Of a stretch of 64,000 bases of DNA, positions 10,219 through 21,181 are shown in pieces (position 1 is the first letter of the stretch; each line of letters begins with the position of its first letter). The notes beneath the pieces were generated by a model. That model ran no database searches and was not told where the DNA came from. It saw only the letters and a program-made list of their open reading frames with translations. The DNA lies in the NCBI GenBank assembly GCA_023053685.1, contig JALIGW010000005.1:51511742-51575741 (forward strand), in the 5' to 3' direction. This DNA comes from Diadophis punctatus similis (lineage: Eukaryota > Chordata > Lepidosauria > Squamata > Dipsadidae). The position numbers and the translations under genes are program-made.

Positions 10219-12906
10219 TAGAATGGAATAGAAATGGACTATTGGAGACAACCCCAAAAAATGCTAGCAGGCATATTATCAGGCATATTATCAGCTCTGG
10301 GGATGCAGAAGATACCTTAAATCTTCAGCGGTAAACATTAAGATTGTGCAAATAATTCAAAAGAGATGTTTAGCACATGTTGGAATGAATATAAAGCTTT
10401 TGCTTGATACTAGGATGTAATAAAACAATAGACACAACTATGATGAAATGCCAAAAAAGGATTTTATTAAGTGTAAGAGAATTACTTATGGGAAAAACAG
10501 CTGTACCACTCAATATGTAATGAAATTTCATTTTAATGTATGCCTATTAGTGTATATTCAAAGTGACAATAAAGTTATTCTAAGTCTAAGTGTTCCTTCA
10601 GCTTTCCAGCAAGTCAATGGCTGGATAGCTGAAGGATGGACCCATAGAAGCTAGTGGCTGTCCATCACTCCCCTAGGACTTTTAAACCAAAGTTAATTTT
10701 TTTAATACTTTTCTTAAGGAGTAGAGAGTTTAAATAATAAATTTTGAAATGGCTTGGTAGCTCACTTAATCAAAGACTTGGCCTCAGCTTCACGTAGCTG
10801 AATTTCTGCCAGAGCTATTTTTAAAAGGCATTGTCTCCAGCAGGCAACATCTGGGATCATCTGATGACATACCTTGTCAATATCTTGGGAACTTAGACTA
10901 CTGATTGTTTCCTAAGAATATTTTTATGGAAGAAATCATTTCTAATACACAGCCAGTGATCCCCAACCCTTGTTAGAAATCTGATTAGGGAGCTCAAGCA
11001 CTTCTATTAACCTTAATTGTTTTAAGCAGGAGTACATATTAAAGGCTCAAAGGCAAGCATGACTTATAGTACAATAATGCAATCTACAAATCTTGCTAAG
11101 TAACTTTTTCTAAGATTACATATGCAGGAATTTATAATACAAAGCTTGTCTGAGTTGATTAAATTATAATTTCTACACTGGTGTATCTTACATGTGTAAA
11201 GAGAAGAAGGGAGTCTATGCACTATGTGCTCGCCAATCTCACAGGCTGCCACTATAATCACCCTCCATCGCAAAATACAATACGTGTTAAAATGCTGTTG
11301 TGAGCAATAAACAATGGCATCAATGCACTTCTTTCTAGCACCATGAGATACACAATACAGTCTCATTATTGTATTATGGGAATTGTGGATTCTCTTGCAA
11401 CAGAACTCTGCCTGAAGCTGTTAGTTCATGTAAACAGCAGAGTACCATAATTCACCATAAATTTTAAACATAAATGGATGGAAAACAGCCATTTTTAGTG
11501 GAACTATTGGAATCAGAACAATAATAGTAATGGAATAATCCATAGTTACCCATAGTGACATCTGTTATTTTACTGTTTAAAGAATTATCATTCGCAATAC
11601 CTAACAGCTCATAATTCCCTTGACCAAATGTGTGTGTACTACTGTATATACATTTTGGCTCAGCACTATCATCTCACCTTTAGCACACAATTGCTGGGCA
11701 ATAATGCTATTTTTATGTTAATGCCTGAAATAATTGGGATAATTGTGTGAGCACTGCATAGCATTAAGTTTTATAAAAGTAGATGGAGTTCAAGACACAT
11801 CCCACAGTACATGGATAACAATTGCTTCCTCTCTTCATTTACAACAAGTGTATGAAAAGAAGCAAACAAAAAAACCTCTCTCATGTTAACCACTCTGCAC
11901 TCTCTTCCAAATGTCACATTTCTTCATGCTGCTGGGTAAGTTCCCATTTAAAAAAAAGACACAGAAAGGTCACAACACTCTGAGTTGTGCATGAAAACTG
12001 AAATCAGCTCAACTTTTGCAGGACTGCTTCATTTTCATGAGTTAAATGAAAAAGTGAATCCTTTCCAAATGGCATTTTGAAGCTCAGCTCCATTTTCTTG
12101 CAATTTGGGATTGAACATGTTTTGGTTTTCTTCCAACTTCTTTTTGTGTGGAACAGGCATTTAGAAGAGAAATGTGAGTTTGGAAAGGTTTACTTATGTA
12201 CTAAGTGTGCAATTTCTGTGGAAACCCTGTTACCTGCCAAAAAAATTGCTTTCATAGCCCTCCATCTTCTTCAGCCAGTACAGTAAATTATAGTATTTGA
12301 AGTTCTGATGGAAACTCTAACGACCAGGTGACAGAGAGTGAGCAATGCCAAATATATCACAATTGGCAACTTAATCCAAAGGTAATTGCTATCTTTGCAG
12401 TCATTTCTTAGATACTCCTATCTGTGGCAAGAAAAAGTTCTGAACGGCTTTTCTTTGCTACATATTTTTCTCCCCTATTTACACTGCTTTTTTTTTCTCC
12501 TAACAACAAGAAAAAAGTAAATAAGGCTTTTTATTTGGATGAAACCTTATCTTACTTTCTGAGAGATATATGTGGAAAACATTTTAAACAGAATAATTGT
12601 ATTGGATTTGTTAACAATTCTAATAATAATAGCACTGTGATATGCAAAGCGTCTATGGATGTTGTAGAATACATTTTAACATTCTCAATTGATTTTGATC
12701 ATTTGGTCAGAATTTCCCCTCTAGATTGACTCCAGTTTTTGTTTTTACTTCCTACCACCACTTGCTTTTAAGCTTTATTGCTTCTAATGTGGGAAGAAGC
12801 AAAGTTTAGATTTCAGATTATCAGCAATGCTTCTAGTAATGTGGAAAATCCAGGACATTGTAGATACTTAAGGAAGCACCCTTTCAGTAAATGTATTCCT
12901 TTATAG
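10219..12906. other. Long unique-looking stretch
   Basis: About 2.7 kb without a recognised repeat or gene. ORFs of up to ~100 codons occur on both strands (11064-11366, 12424-12729) but are AT-driven, lack any domain I know and have no splice or promoter context that would support them. Confidence 0.4.
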
Positions 12907-12963
12907 TTAGTCCTCCTTTAGTAACTGCCTTGGATAGCAACTGTTCACAAATGCAATGGTATT
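12907..12963 (+). repeat. Fragment of the AGTCCTC/TTAAC foldback repeat family
   Basis: Begins AGTTAGTCCTCCTTTAGTAACTG and matches the outer end of the repeat at 53170. It is a short remnant of one end. Confidence 0.5.
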
Positions 12964-13179
12964 AAAATAGACATTGGAAAATAATTTTATGATCTATGTA
13001 CTCATTTAGGACAATGAAAGCCTTTAGTGGGGCTTTTATTAAGGTCTGGTCAGTTTCAGGCAGCAGCTGCGAGCCAGAGGAAGGTTCTAATCAACCAATT
13101 AAGGTCATAGCATGTTCATTTGCAGTTAAAACTTTTAAGAGGAACACTGTGCTACAAGCTGTTCAGGAAAAGATAATTT

Positions 13180-13243
13180 ATTTATTTTTTATTTATTTAT
13201 TCATTCATTCATTCATTCATTCATTCATTCATTCATTTATTCA
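13180..13243. repeat. (ATTT)n/(ATTC)n microsatellite at a LINE tail
   Basis: TTTATTTATT passes into about ten ATTC units and back. It adjoins the 3' end of the antisense LINE at 13244 and so is probably derived from its AAATA/AATGA tail. Confidence 0.92.
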
Positions 13244-13660
13244 TTTATTTGTCAAACATGTACAGGATAGTAGTTGTTTGTATAAACATAACATAAGTAA
13301 AAAGTACCAATAATAGAGGACAATAGGACAGTAGGACAGGGATGGTAGGCACAGTGGTGCGCTTATGCACGCCCCTTACAGACCTCTTAGAAACGGGGAG
13401 AGGTCTACTGTAGACAGTCTAAGGTTAATGTTTTTGGGGTTTGGGGAAGAAACCACAGAGTCAGGTAGTGCATTCCAGGCATTGATCACTCTGTTGCTGA
13501 AGTCGTATTTTCTGCAGTCGAGTTTGGAGTGGTTTACATTAAGTTTGAATCTATTATATGCTGGTGTATTGTTGCGGTTGAAGCTGAAGTAATCATTGAC
13601 AGGAAGGACTTTTTGATATATGATTTTATGAACTACATTTAATACATTGAACATAATGTG
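13244..13660 (-). mobile_element. CR1/L2-group LINE, 3' end, antisense (family B)
   Basis: On the minus strand a 92-codon frame (13376-13654) contains NRVINAWNALPDSVVSSP, the conserved C-terminal motif of many CR1/L2-group ORF2 proteins. It is followed by a 3' UTR with CATAAGCGCACCAC and ends CATGTTTGACAAATAAATGA. The same 3' UTR recurs at 41945-42160. The family is distinct from the CCGCCCTGAGTCC family. Everything upstream of the C-terminal motif is missing. Confidence 0.82.
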
Positions 13661-13769
13661 TTCAATTTCCCCACCCTGTGAGAAGGGAAAAATAAGTCAA
13701 GCATAGACTGCTGTAGAAGAGATGTTTATCTGAATGATCCCACAGCAACAACTGATCTTTGCAGTTTCT

Positions 13770-13863
13770 CTCTCTGTCACATGTTCACTTAACGACCATT
13801 TTCCTTAACAGCCTAGTTGTCAGAACCAATTGCAGTCATTAAACAAAGGCTACCTTTACTGGG
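13770..13863 (-). repeat. Fragment of the TTAACGACC foldback repeat family
   Basis: CACTTAACGACCATTTTCCTTAACAG and GAACCAATTGCAGTCATTAA match the inside of the repeat family seen at 53170 and 58415. Confidence 0.5.
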
Positions 13864-14607
13864 AAAAGCTCACATCACTAGCGGACAACCAGGACCTTCA
13901 AAATAAAGTTATTGTGTATTGCCCTGTCAGCCTCTGCTTCCTAAGTGATAGGGTTTTTTCCCCAGATTTTTTTTTACTACTCTACTTCCAGGACTGAAGT
14001 TGGCATCTAGGCCTACCATACTCTGCAAAAAATAATATTCACTAAATAACCACGAAGAGATTGAACACTATTCTTTTCTGCAATCTAGAGATCATCCAGG
14101 TTTTTGTAGCCCTGGTATGGTAGAGTAAGAATCCGTGTAAATGCAAGGACAGTTCAGCTGGTGAGGCAGAACAAAGAAATCTGGCTGGGAAGGAAGTGGA
14201 CAAGACAAATGGCTGAAACATGAGGTAAGCTTCCAAGCCTTTCTTCTGTCACACATCAAACTTTATCAGTACAGCAAGTCATAAAATAAAAAAGGATAAA
14301 AACTCCACATGGGCTGATAAAAATAAGAAGAGTTGGGATGGGGGTAAACTTGTATGTGTGGGAAAGAATTTGTGTCTGTGCCTATATGTATGTTTGTGCC
14401 TATATACTAACAGACGGTTAAGAGAGGAGAAAGGAAAATAAGTATTTTTGGTGCCAAAGAAAAACGTGCTGCTTAATTGGAGATGTGTATACCGTTTTTC
14501 CCCAGAACTCATACATTTCACTTAATAGAAACTGTACTGGTTAACTAATTTATTCAAAATGACAAAATGAAAGACTACCAGTACATATAATTTATAATTA
14601 TATACAG
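13864..14607. other. No recognised feature
   Basis: AT-rich with short open frames only (for example 14042-14236 minus) that show no domain. Confidence 0.4.
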
Positions 14608-14658
14608 CAGTGATGGCTAACCTTTTCTGGACCAAATGCCCAAAGCGTGCGCCCGAAC
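14608..14658 (+). mobile_element. hAT end fragment (CAGTGATGG type)
   Basis: Begins CAGTGATGGCTAACCTTTTC, the same terminus as the intact element at 39920, and is cut after about 50 bp by the start of a different hAT element at 14659. Confidence 0.75.
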
Positions 14659-14785
14659 CAGAGGTGGGTTTCTACTGGTTCTAACCGGTTCTTTAGAACT
14701 GTTAGTAAATCGGTGGTGATGTCATGGAGCCAGTTCTGTCAGTGCCAGTCTATGGGCGCCGCCATCTTGTTTTTGGCTTCTGCAC
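14659..14785 (+). mobile_element. hAT end fragment (CAGAGGTGGG type)
   Basis: Begins CAGAGGTGGGTTTCTACTGG and contains GGGCGCCGCCATCTTG, as in the element at 1356. No matching right end was found, so this copy is truncated, and it is joined directly to the remnant at 14608. Confidence 0.75.
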
Positions 14786-15989
14786 ATGGAGTTGCATTGT
14801 CTTAGGATATACAAGTTCTACAGGCAAAGGAAGTCTGTTCATCAGATTGCTTAGGATTTTCGACACCATAAACAAAACTTGAAGATAATCAATATCCTGC
14901 AAAACCTCATCTTCTTCAAGAGTAGGTAAGTTAGTGTTTCCTTGAAAGAGGGTGAATCATGCAAAGATATACACACCACTCCCTGAATGTAGTTAAGTGG
15001 CCCAAGGGGCAAAGGAGGATGTGCTAGTCAGGACAAGTTTGAGGTTTTATTCATGACTTCAGACCATTTAAACTGAAAAATGACTGTACAATTTGTTCAT
15101 ATGCTGCATTGAATATCTTAGTATGCAATGCATATAAATAATGTTCAAATTAGCATGGAAAGCAATTTTATCCTTGAAGGGCCACAAATATCTCTCTTTA
15201 GCAGGTCTTTGAGGGTTTCAACATTGGATTTTCTAGGTCAGATGGCAATAAAAACTTAACTACTTTAAAGAGCTTTGATGGATGGTTATTTCAGAATGCA
15301 GTAAAAGTCATGAAGTTAGCCTCCGTGCAGCTTTCTCTACAATAACATACAATAGGTATGATTATATGCAGTAATTCTATACAAATACTATTCAGTTTGG
15401 AATGTATTTATTTTTGTCCTCTATATTCTTCATTTGAATGCATGACTGGAAGTCCTTCCTAAACAAAAAAATTAAATTATAAGCTGTCAGGGGAAAAGCC
15501 TGAATTCATGAAAAAAGGCTCCTAAATAATAGAGTGAGAACTGCCGTAATATACTTTGTAAAACTTTTCTAAAATCAAAACTATTGCTTCACTTTATGGA
15601 ACTGTATTCAACTAAAATAGACACACAAGCAAGACCGAATATGTATTTCACTTGAGGTCAAGAAATACACTAGTATCATCTTTGAAATTTCTTTTGCCTC
15701 TATATTTAAGTCTACTGTATATGGCATTTGTAATGGTAATGACCTCAGGAGACAGGGCAAAGAGATACAGCCAAGAGAACATTCAGATAAAAAAAATCTT
15801 GCCCCACAGCAGGAATGTGGGTGGGAAAAGCAGTTCAGAAGAAACCCACCCTAGTTTCTTGGGCTGTAAAGGCAGCAAGGGGAAAAAAATGTTATTTCAG
15901 GCATTCAAGATTCTGTTAATGTAACCTTACAATAAAATAAAATAAGCTCATCTGGGTTACTTCCATATATGATAATAGCAATGAAACTT
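14786..15989. other. No recognised feature
   Basis: About 1.2 kb of AT-rich sequence. The 90-codon plus frame at 15652-15924 has no domain I know and no supporting context. Confidence 0.4.
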
Positions 15990-16823
15990 TTATAGGCTCC
16001 AAGATGGAATGACTTACACATTGGGCGCTATCTAACAAAATGAAATTCAATGGTGAAAAAAGTAAGGTTCTACATTTAGGCAAGAAAAACAAAATGCACA
16101 GGTACAGTGTATGTGGTACCTTGGTCAAGAGTAGTAACTGTGAGAGCGATCTTGGAGTCCTAGTGGACAACAATTTAAATATGAGCCAGCAGTGTGTAGC
16201 AGCTGCCAAAAAAGCCAACACAGTTCTAGGCTGCATAAACAGAGGGATAGAATCAAGATCACGTGAAGTGTTAATACCACTTTATAATGCCTTGGTAAGG
16301 CCACACTTGGAATACTGCATTCAGTTTTGGTCGCCATGATGCAAAAAGGATGTTGCGACTCTGGAAAGAGTGCAGAGAAGAGCAACAAAGATGATTAGGG
16401 GACTGGAGGCTAAAACATATGAAGAATGGTTGCAGGAACTGGGTATGTCTAGTTTAGTAAAAAGAAGGACTATGGGAGACATGATAGCAGTGTTCCAATA
16501 TCTCAGGGGTTGCCACAAAGAAGAGGGAGTCAAACTATTCTCCAAAGCACCTGAGGGCAAAACAAGAAGCAATGGGTAGAAACTAAACAAGGAGAGAAGC
16601 AACTTAGAATAAGGAGAAATTTCCTGACAGTTAGAACAATTGATCAGTGGAACAGGTTGCCTCCAGAAGTTGTGAATGCTCCAACACTGGAAGTTTTTAA
16701 GAAGATGTTGGACAACAATTTGTCTGAAGTAGTGTAGGGTTTCCTGCCTATGCAGGGGGTTGGACTAGAAGACCTCCAAGGTCCCTTCCAACTCTGTTAT
16801 TATTGTTGTTATTGTTATTTATG
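15990..16823 (+). mobile_element. CR1 LINE, 3' portion, copy 1 of a pair
   Basis: Translates to the CR1 reverse-transcriptase thumb and C-terminus: NGEKSKVLHLGKKN, then SDLGVLVDNNLNMS, then LVRPHLEYCIQFWSP (16040-16339). A stop (TGA) follows at 16337 where related CR1s continue, then RATKMIRGLEAKTYEE and GDMIAVFQYLRGC in a second frame. The 3' UTR shows GGGGGTTGGACTAGAAGACC and the tail is a (TTG/TTA) run. It is 5'-truncated and inactive. Confidence 0.93.
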
Positions 16824-17232
16824 TGATTAGGGGACTGGAGGCTAACACATATAAAGAAAGGTTGCTAGAATTGGGTATGACTAGTTTAATGAAAAGAAGG
16901 ACCAGGGGTGACATGATAGCAGTATTCCAATATCTCAGGGGCTGCCATAAAGAAGAGGGAGTCAAGCTATTCTCCAAAGCACCTGAGGGCAGGACAAGAA
17001 ACAATGAGTGGAAACTAATCAAGGAGAGAAGAAACCTAGAACTTTCCTGACAGTTAGACCAATTAATTAGTGGAACAGCTTGCCTCCAGAAGTTGTGAAT
17101 GCTCCAACACTGGAAGTTTTTAAGAAGAGATTGGATAACCATTTGTCTAAAATGGTATAGTGTTTCCTGCCTAAGCAAGGGGTTGGACTAGAAGACCTCC
17201 AAGGTCTCTTCCAACTCTATTATTCTGTTCTT
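16824..17232 (+). mobile_element. CR1 LINE, 3' portion, copy 2 of a pair
   Basis: Starts at the GATTAGGGGACTGGAGGC position that corresponds to 16391 in copy 1 and runs to another CR1 3' end with a TATTCTGTTC tail. It lies directly after the tail of copy 1 in the same orientation. Differences between the two are scattered substitutions and a deletion near 17030-17050, so they look like two insertions, or one old segmental duplication. Confidence 0.92.
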
Positions 17233-17239
17233 TCTATTA

Positions 17240-18180
17240 TATTTACAATGGACGGTGAATCTGGTGAAATTGGCAGAGATGGTGAAATTGTCAGCCTTGA
17301 TGAAAGAAAGAAAATATTTTTGACACATTGTATTTCTACTTGGAAACCACTTTTGGATTTCCTTTGTGAGAAACTGAAAGAAATAAAAAGTTTATTTTAG
17401 AATTTGATGATTAGAATTATATGGCACTATGTAAATAGTGTAAACAAATATGAACTGTAGAGTAACAGTCTGATGTATTTAGTATATTCAGTCTTTTTAC
17501 TATCTTTTTCTATCTTTCTTCCTTTTTTTTCTCTCTTCTCTCATATGTATGATTTAGAGCCGAGGTGGCGCAGCGGTTAGAGCCAGTACTGCAGGCCACT
17601 TTAGCTGACTGTGATCCGCAGGTCAGCGGTGCAAATCTCACCGGCTCAGGGTTGACTCAGCCTTCCATCCTTCCAAGGTAGGTAAAATGAGGACCCAGAT
17701 TGTTGGGGGCAATGTAAATATATACATTGCTTAATGGTGTAAACCGCTTAGAGAGTGCTTGCACTGTGAGGCGGTATATAAATCTCACAAATAAATAAAT
17801 AAATAATAAATTTACTATTTACAAACCAAGAGAATAACTTGGAAAAGGATGTTTCATTGGATTTACAAAAGAAACTGAATGATGTTTTAAAATTCAAAAT
17901 GACCAGTTACCAAGACTTAAAAGATGAAGCCTTATGGATTTATCTGTAGATAAGAGATGAGATATGGAATAAACAGATAATTTGATAAAGATAATTTATG
18001 AAGAGCCACTAAATTTGTTTATACTTGTGATAAAGATGGAATTTAATTATTTTTCTCTTTATTCTTATTTTTTATTTTTTATTTTCTTGCACTTTTTCTT
18101 CTTTTTTCTCTTTCTTTTTCTTTAAGTTTACATTGTACTAGATTTTACTATTATAATAAAAATTGATAAAATTATACCTA
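17240..18180 (+). mobile_element. Possible L1-type LINE 3' relic, split by a SINE
   Basis: A short frame near 17255-17400 contains STWKPLLDFLCEKLKEIK and ends with a stop, as in the C-terminus of vertebrate L1 ORF2 proteins. A T-rich and A-rich 3' UTR-like region ending AATAAAAATTGATAAAA near 18150-18175 could be its tail. A Sauria SINE (17556-17811) interrupts it. The assignment depends on a weak motif. Confidence 0.4.
17556..17811 (+). mobile_element. Sauria-type SINE
   Basis: The tRNA-like head GAGCCGAGGTGGCGCAGCGG holds the A box; a B box-like GGTGCAAATCTCACC lies about 65 bp further. The body includes GGTTGACTCAGCCTTCCATCC and the Bov-B-like tail GTAAACCGCTTAGAGAGTGC...GCGGTATATAAATCT, ending in AAATA units. 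In this family the tail is shared with Bov-B LINEs, which supply the enzymes for its movement. Confidence 0.93.
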
Positions 18181-18419
18181 CACATCAGAATGTCTACAAA
18201 AAGAAGAGATTCTTTTCAAAATTCTTGAGCCACACCCTCATTGTAAATGTATTTTTCAGGTTAAAGTCTCTATGTGAATTTTTACATAATGATTGATAAA
18301 ATGAAGGGAAAAAAACCCAATATGGACTGGTTTTTAAAGATTGGTCATGAAAGTTGTTACCGTCTCCTTTACAGTGTGCTGTTCTACATTTTTTTTAAAA
18401 AAAAATCTGTTTACATTAC
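18181..18419. other. No recognised feature
   Basis: AT-rich spacer between the LINE relic and the LTR. Confidence 0.35.
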
Positions 18420-18758
18420 TGTCAGATAGGAATTTTCCTACCAAGAGGCGATCTTTGGATCTTGCTTCCTCGAAGTCATTCGTATTTAGAAAATAAAACC
18501 GAGATTCAAATCTAATAACAAAATATTTATTTCGGTACAAAAGTAACAAAAATAAACCCTTAATAAACTACATTTTCTCAGCTAATGGATTCATGTCTGC
18601 CTTTGGCAGGCATCGAAGAAGAAAGGAAGTGGGAGTAGACAAAACTTCTGGAATGCACGCATGCGTAGTAAAACATATCACATGTCTGCTTGATTAAAAT
18701 ACAATAAACCTTAGAAAACAGTAGAGATGCACAACTGGCAATTATTCACATCGTGACA
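18420..18758 (-). repeat. Solo LTR, family 1, copy A
   Basis: The edges read TGTCAGATAG...ATCGTGACA on the plus strand, an inverted TGTCA/TGACA pair. Outside are ATTAC (18415-18419) and ATTAT (18759-18763), a 4 of 5 match for a 5 bp duplication. The interior matches 52224-52598 (AAAACCGAGATTCAAATCTAATA versus AAAGCCGAGATTAAAAGTCTAATA; GCACGCATGCG versus GCACACATGCG). No internal coding region adjoins it, so it is a solo LTR. Superfamily (endogenous retrovirus or gypsy) is not decided by the LTR alone. Confidence 0.75.
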
Positions 18759-18763
18759 ATTAT

Positions 18764-19682
18764 TATATTTAAAATGTTCCTATTGCCCCGGATCTTCTGC
18801 CAGCAGGTTGGCTTACAGATTTAAAATAGAACCTTAAAAAAACATATTATATTTACAACACTAATAGGGCAAATTAATATAAAATTAGAGGCCTTCAAGA
18901 TGCTCAAAACCTTTCTAATGATAGCATTGGCTGAAAATGTTGGGATTCACTTTCCCCTTGTTAAAAATATAAACTTCATAACAACTCTTTTCATGTATTA
19001 ATGTTTAACGTTTATAGAAAAAAGTATTCTAAATGGTTACAATATTGTTGTTGCTAGCTAGTTTGAATTCTTAGGAGAAAAGATGCAGCTTAAACATAAA
19101 CATAAAATAAGCATTTTAAATAAATTAGCTTCACATATTGCTGCAGGGGAAGGCAAACTTCACTTCAAAATGATGGGGTGAATTGATGATTTAATGTGTG
19201 AAACTTCATAAATAACGTACAATGAGAAAACTGACTATATCTTAGGGGTGCATTTACATTGAATTATTAATTTTAGCAGAGCTGTTAAATGCATTGTGAA
19301 GTCTCAGTAAGTAGCTGATATTTAATTAACATGACACTTTTTATTTTTAGGACATGCTTTCTTCTGCAACATAGACTGACCTGAAATTAGTTTATTTATT
19401 CAATGCCACAAGAAACTTTTATAAAGATAATCTAAAAGGTTGTTCTTATATTTTTTTTCATAATAACTAATCAGTGAATTACTATAACAATACTGAGAGA
19501 CAGAGGGTGATTTTATTTATCTTTACCTATAATCGCTAAATTATTGGATTCATTCGTCTTATATTTAAACCTGTCTTTAATCTGATATGGTCTTTAATCT
19601 GATATGTATTTACATCTACAAATAAAGCAAGTCTCCCAGACATTTAAGAAATTCTATACACCAAAAAAATCCCAATTTTTAC
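18764..19682. other. No recognised feature
   Basis: AT-rich; no repeat ends or coding frames identified. Confidence 0.4.
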
Positions 19683-19783
19683 AACTTCTCCTCTCCTCCT
19701 CTCTTCTCCTCTCCTCTCCTCTCCTCTCCTCTCCTCTCCTCTCCTCCTCTTCTCTTCTCTCCTCTCCTCTCCCCCCTTCCCTT
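19683..19783. repeat. (CTCCT)n pyrimidine-rich microsatellite
   Basis: About 100 bp of CTCCT/CTTCT units, strongly strand-asymmetric (pyrimidine on plus). Such mirror-type tracts can form triplex DNA; that is general knowledge, not shown here. Confidence 0.95.
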
Positions 19784-21181
19784 CTCTTCTCTCTTTACCT
19801 GTAGGAAGTACATAACAATTGAATACCTAATAGCCTATCAACCATTATGTTATACCATATACATAAACATTGGTATCTGCATTCAAAGTAATCCATAAAT
19901 CATCTACATATAATCATTTGTGTCAGCTCCAGCTATACATGCCGTTCAATTATTCACAAGAAAACCCAGTGACTGCAATGTTTGCAAAGATAAAGGACAT
20001 CTTGAGAAGTTCAAAAGGACATCCTTATGGGCAATATATTTAAATATAATTAATAAAGGGTAATGCACACTTGGTGAAACTTTGCTCTAAACATTTCACT
20101 GTTCCATTTCAAAGGTCATTTCTGCATTCAGTGAAGCCACTTCTGCTACTGCAGATTTTTTTAAAATGGGGTTTAACTTTAAATTTATCACTGGGGATAT
20201 ATTAGTTTTATTTCCTTGTGGAATTTAAGTGATCAAGTGCAAAAATAACTATAGGTACAACTTCTCCCCACTCCCAAGAAAAGGAGACACAGAAGATTTA
20301 TAGAAAGGTTAGTCATGTCCATAACGTGGATGGGTTTTCCTCTTGCTGAATACAGTCTGGGAAGAGTAAGAAGAACCCGCAAATCACATGGATTGGGGCA
20401 GATGTCAAGGAACAAGTATACCTAGGAGCATCATTCTGCTAAAATATGAACTAAGAATGTAAGATATATTAAAAGTTGAAATGAGAGAGGGGGAAAGACC
20501 CACCTGATCTAAAGAAAGAGAAATATGAATGATCAGTTGTTTATTACATATTCTTGCAATGAGTTCAGACTTTGATAGAGAATTTAACCCATTGGCACCA
20601 ATGATTATGGCCAAAATCTCCTTATGAAGATATAGCTCCTATACTGTGGAAAGAATTGACAAGAAAGGGTCACACACAAAAAGAGTTTCAGCACAAATTC
20701 TGCACTGGATTGGAAAAGTACAGCTTGCAGGGCAGCCTCAAAAAGATTAACCTGTTCATTCCAATAGAACATGAATGAGATGAAGGGTAAAAAATCCATG
20801 TATAATTCAGTTCAACAAGATATTAAGTATTAGAATCCTACTTAAAGAATCTTCTTGGTTAAGTGAATTAACAATGTAATCAGTGCAGCAATTTAAAAAC
20901 AAACATTAAAAGTCCAAAAAATTCAGAAATCATCTTTGATAGCATGGGAAGGCTCCCCAAACAGAATAGGTTCTACTTTAGCTGAGTCCATCTAAATGCC
21001 TTTCAGGTGAATGTAGTAATAAAATAATCCAGTACAAACAGATCAAAGACATATTTCTTTGTAGAGTCTTTAATCATGGAGTGTCAAATCACTTGAAATG
21101 CTTAGCAAGTAAATGAGCAAATCAACTCATTGATTGGGGGGGGGGAGTGTTACCTCCCAAAAACATGAGAATTGACCAATC
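19784..21181. other. No recognised feature
   Basis: About 1.4 kb. A G run of nine (about 21137-21145) lies just before the transposon at 21182. No believable gene. Confidence 0.4.

Noticed and set aside
13200..13250. Regular ATTC units as a CRISPR-like array
   Set aside because: Units are 4 bp with no spacers; an ordinary microsatellite in a eukaryotic genome.
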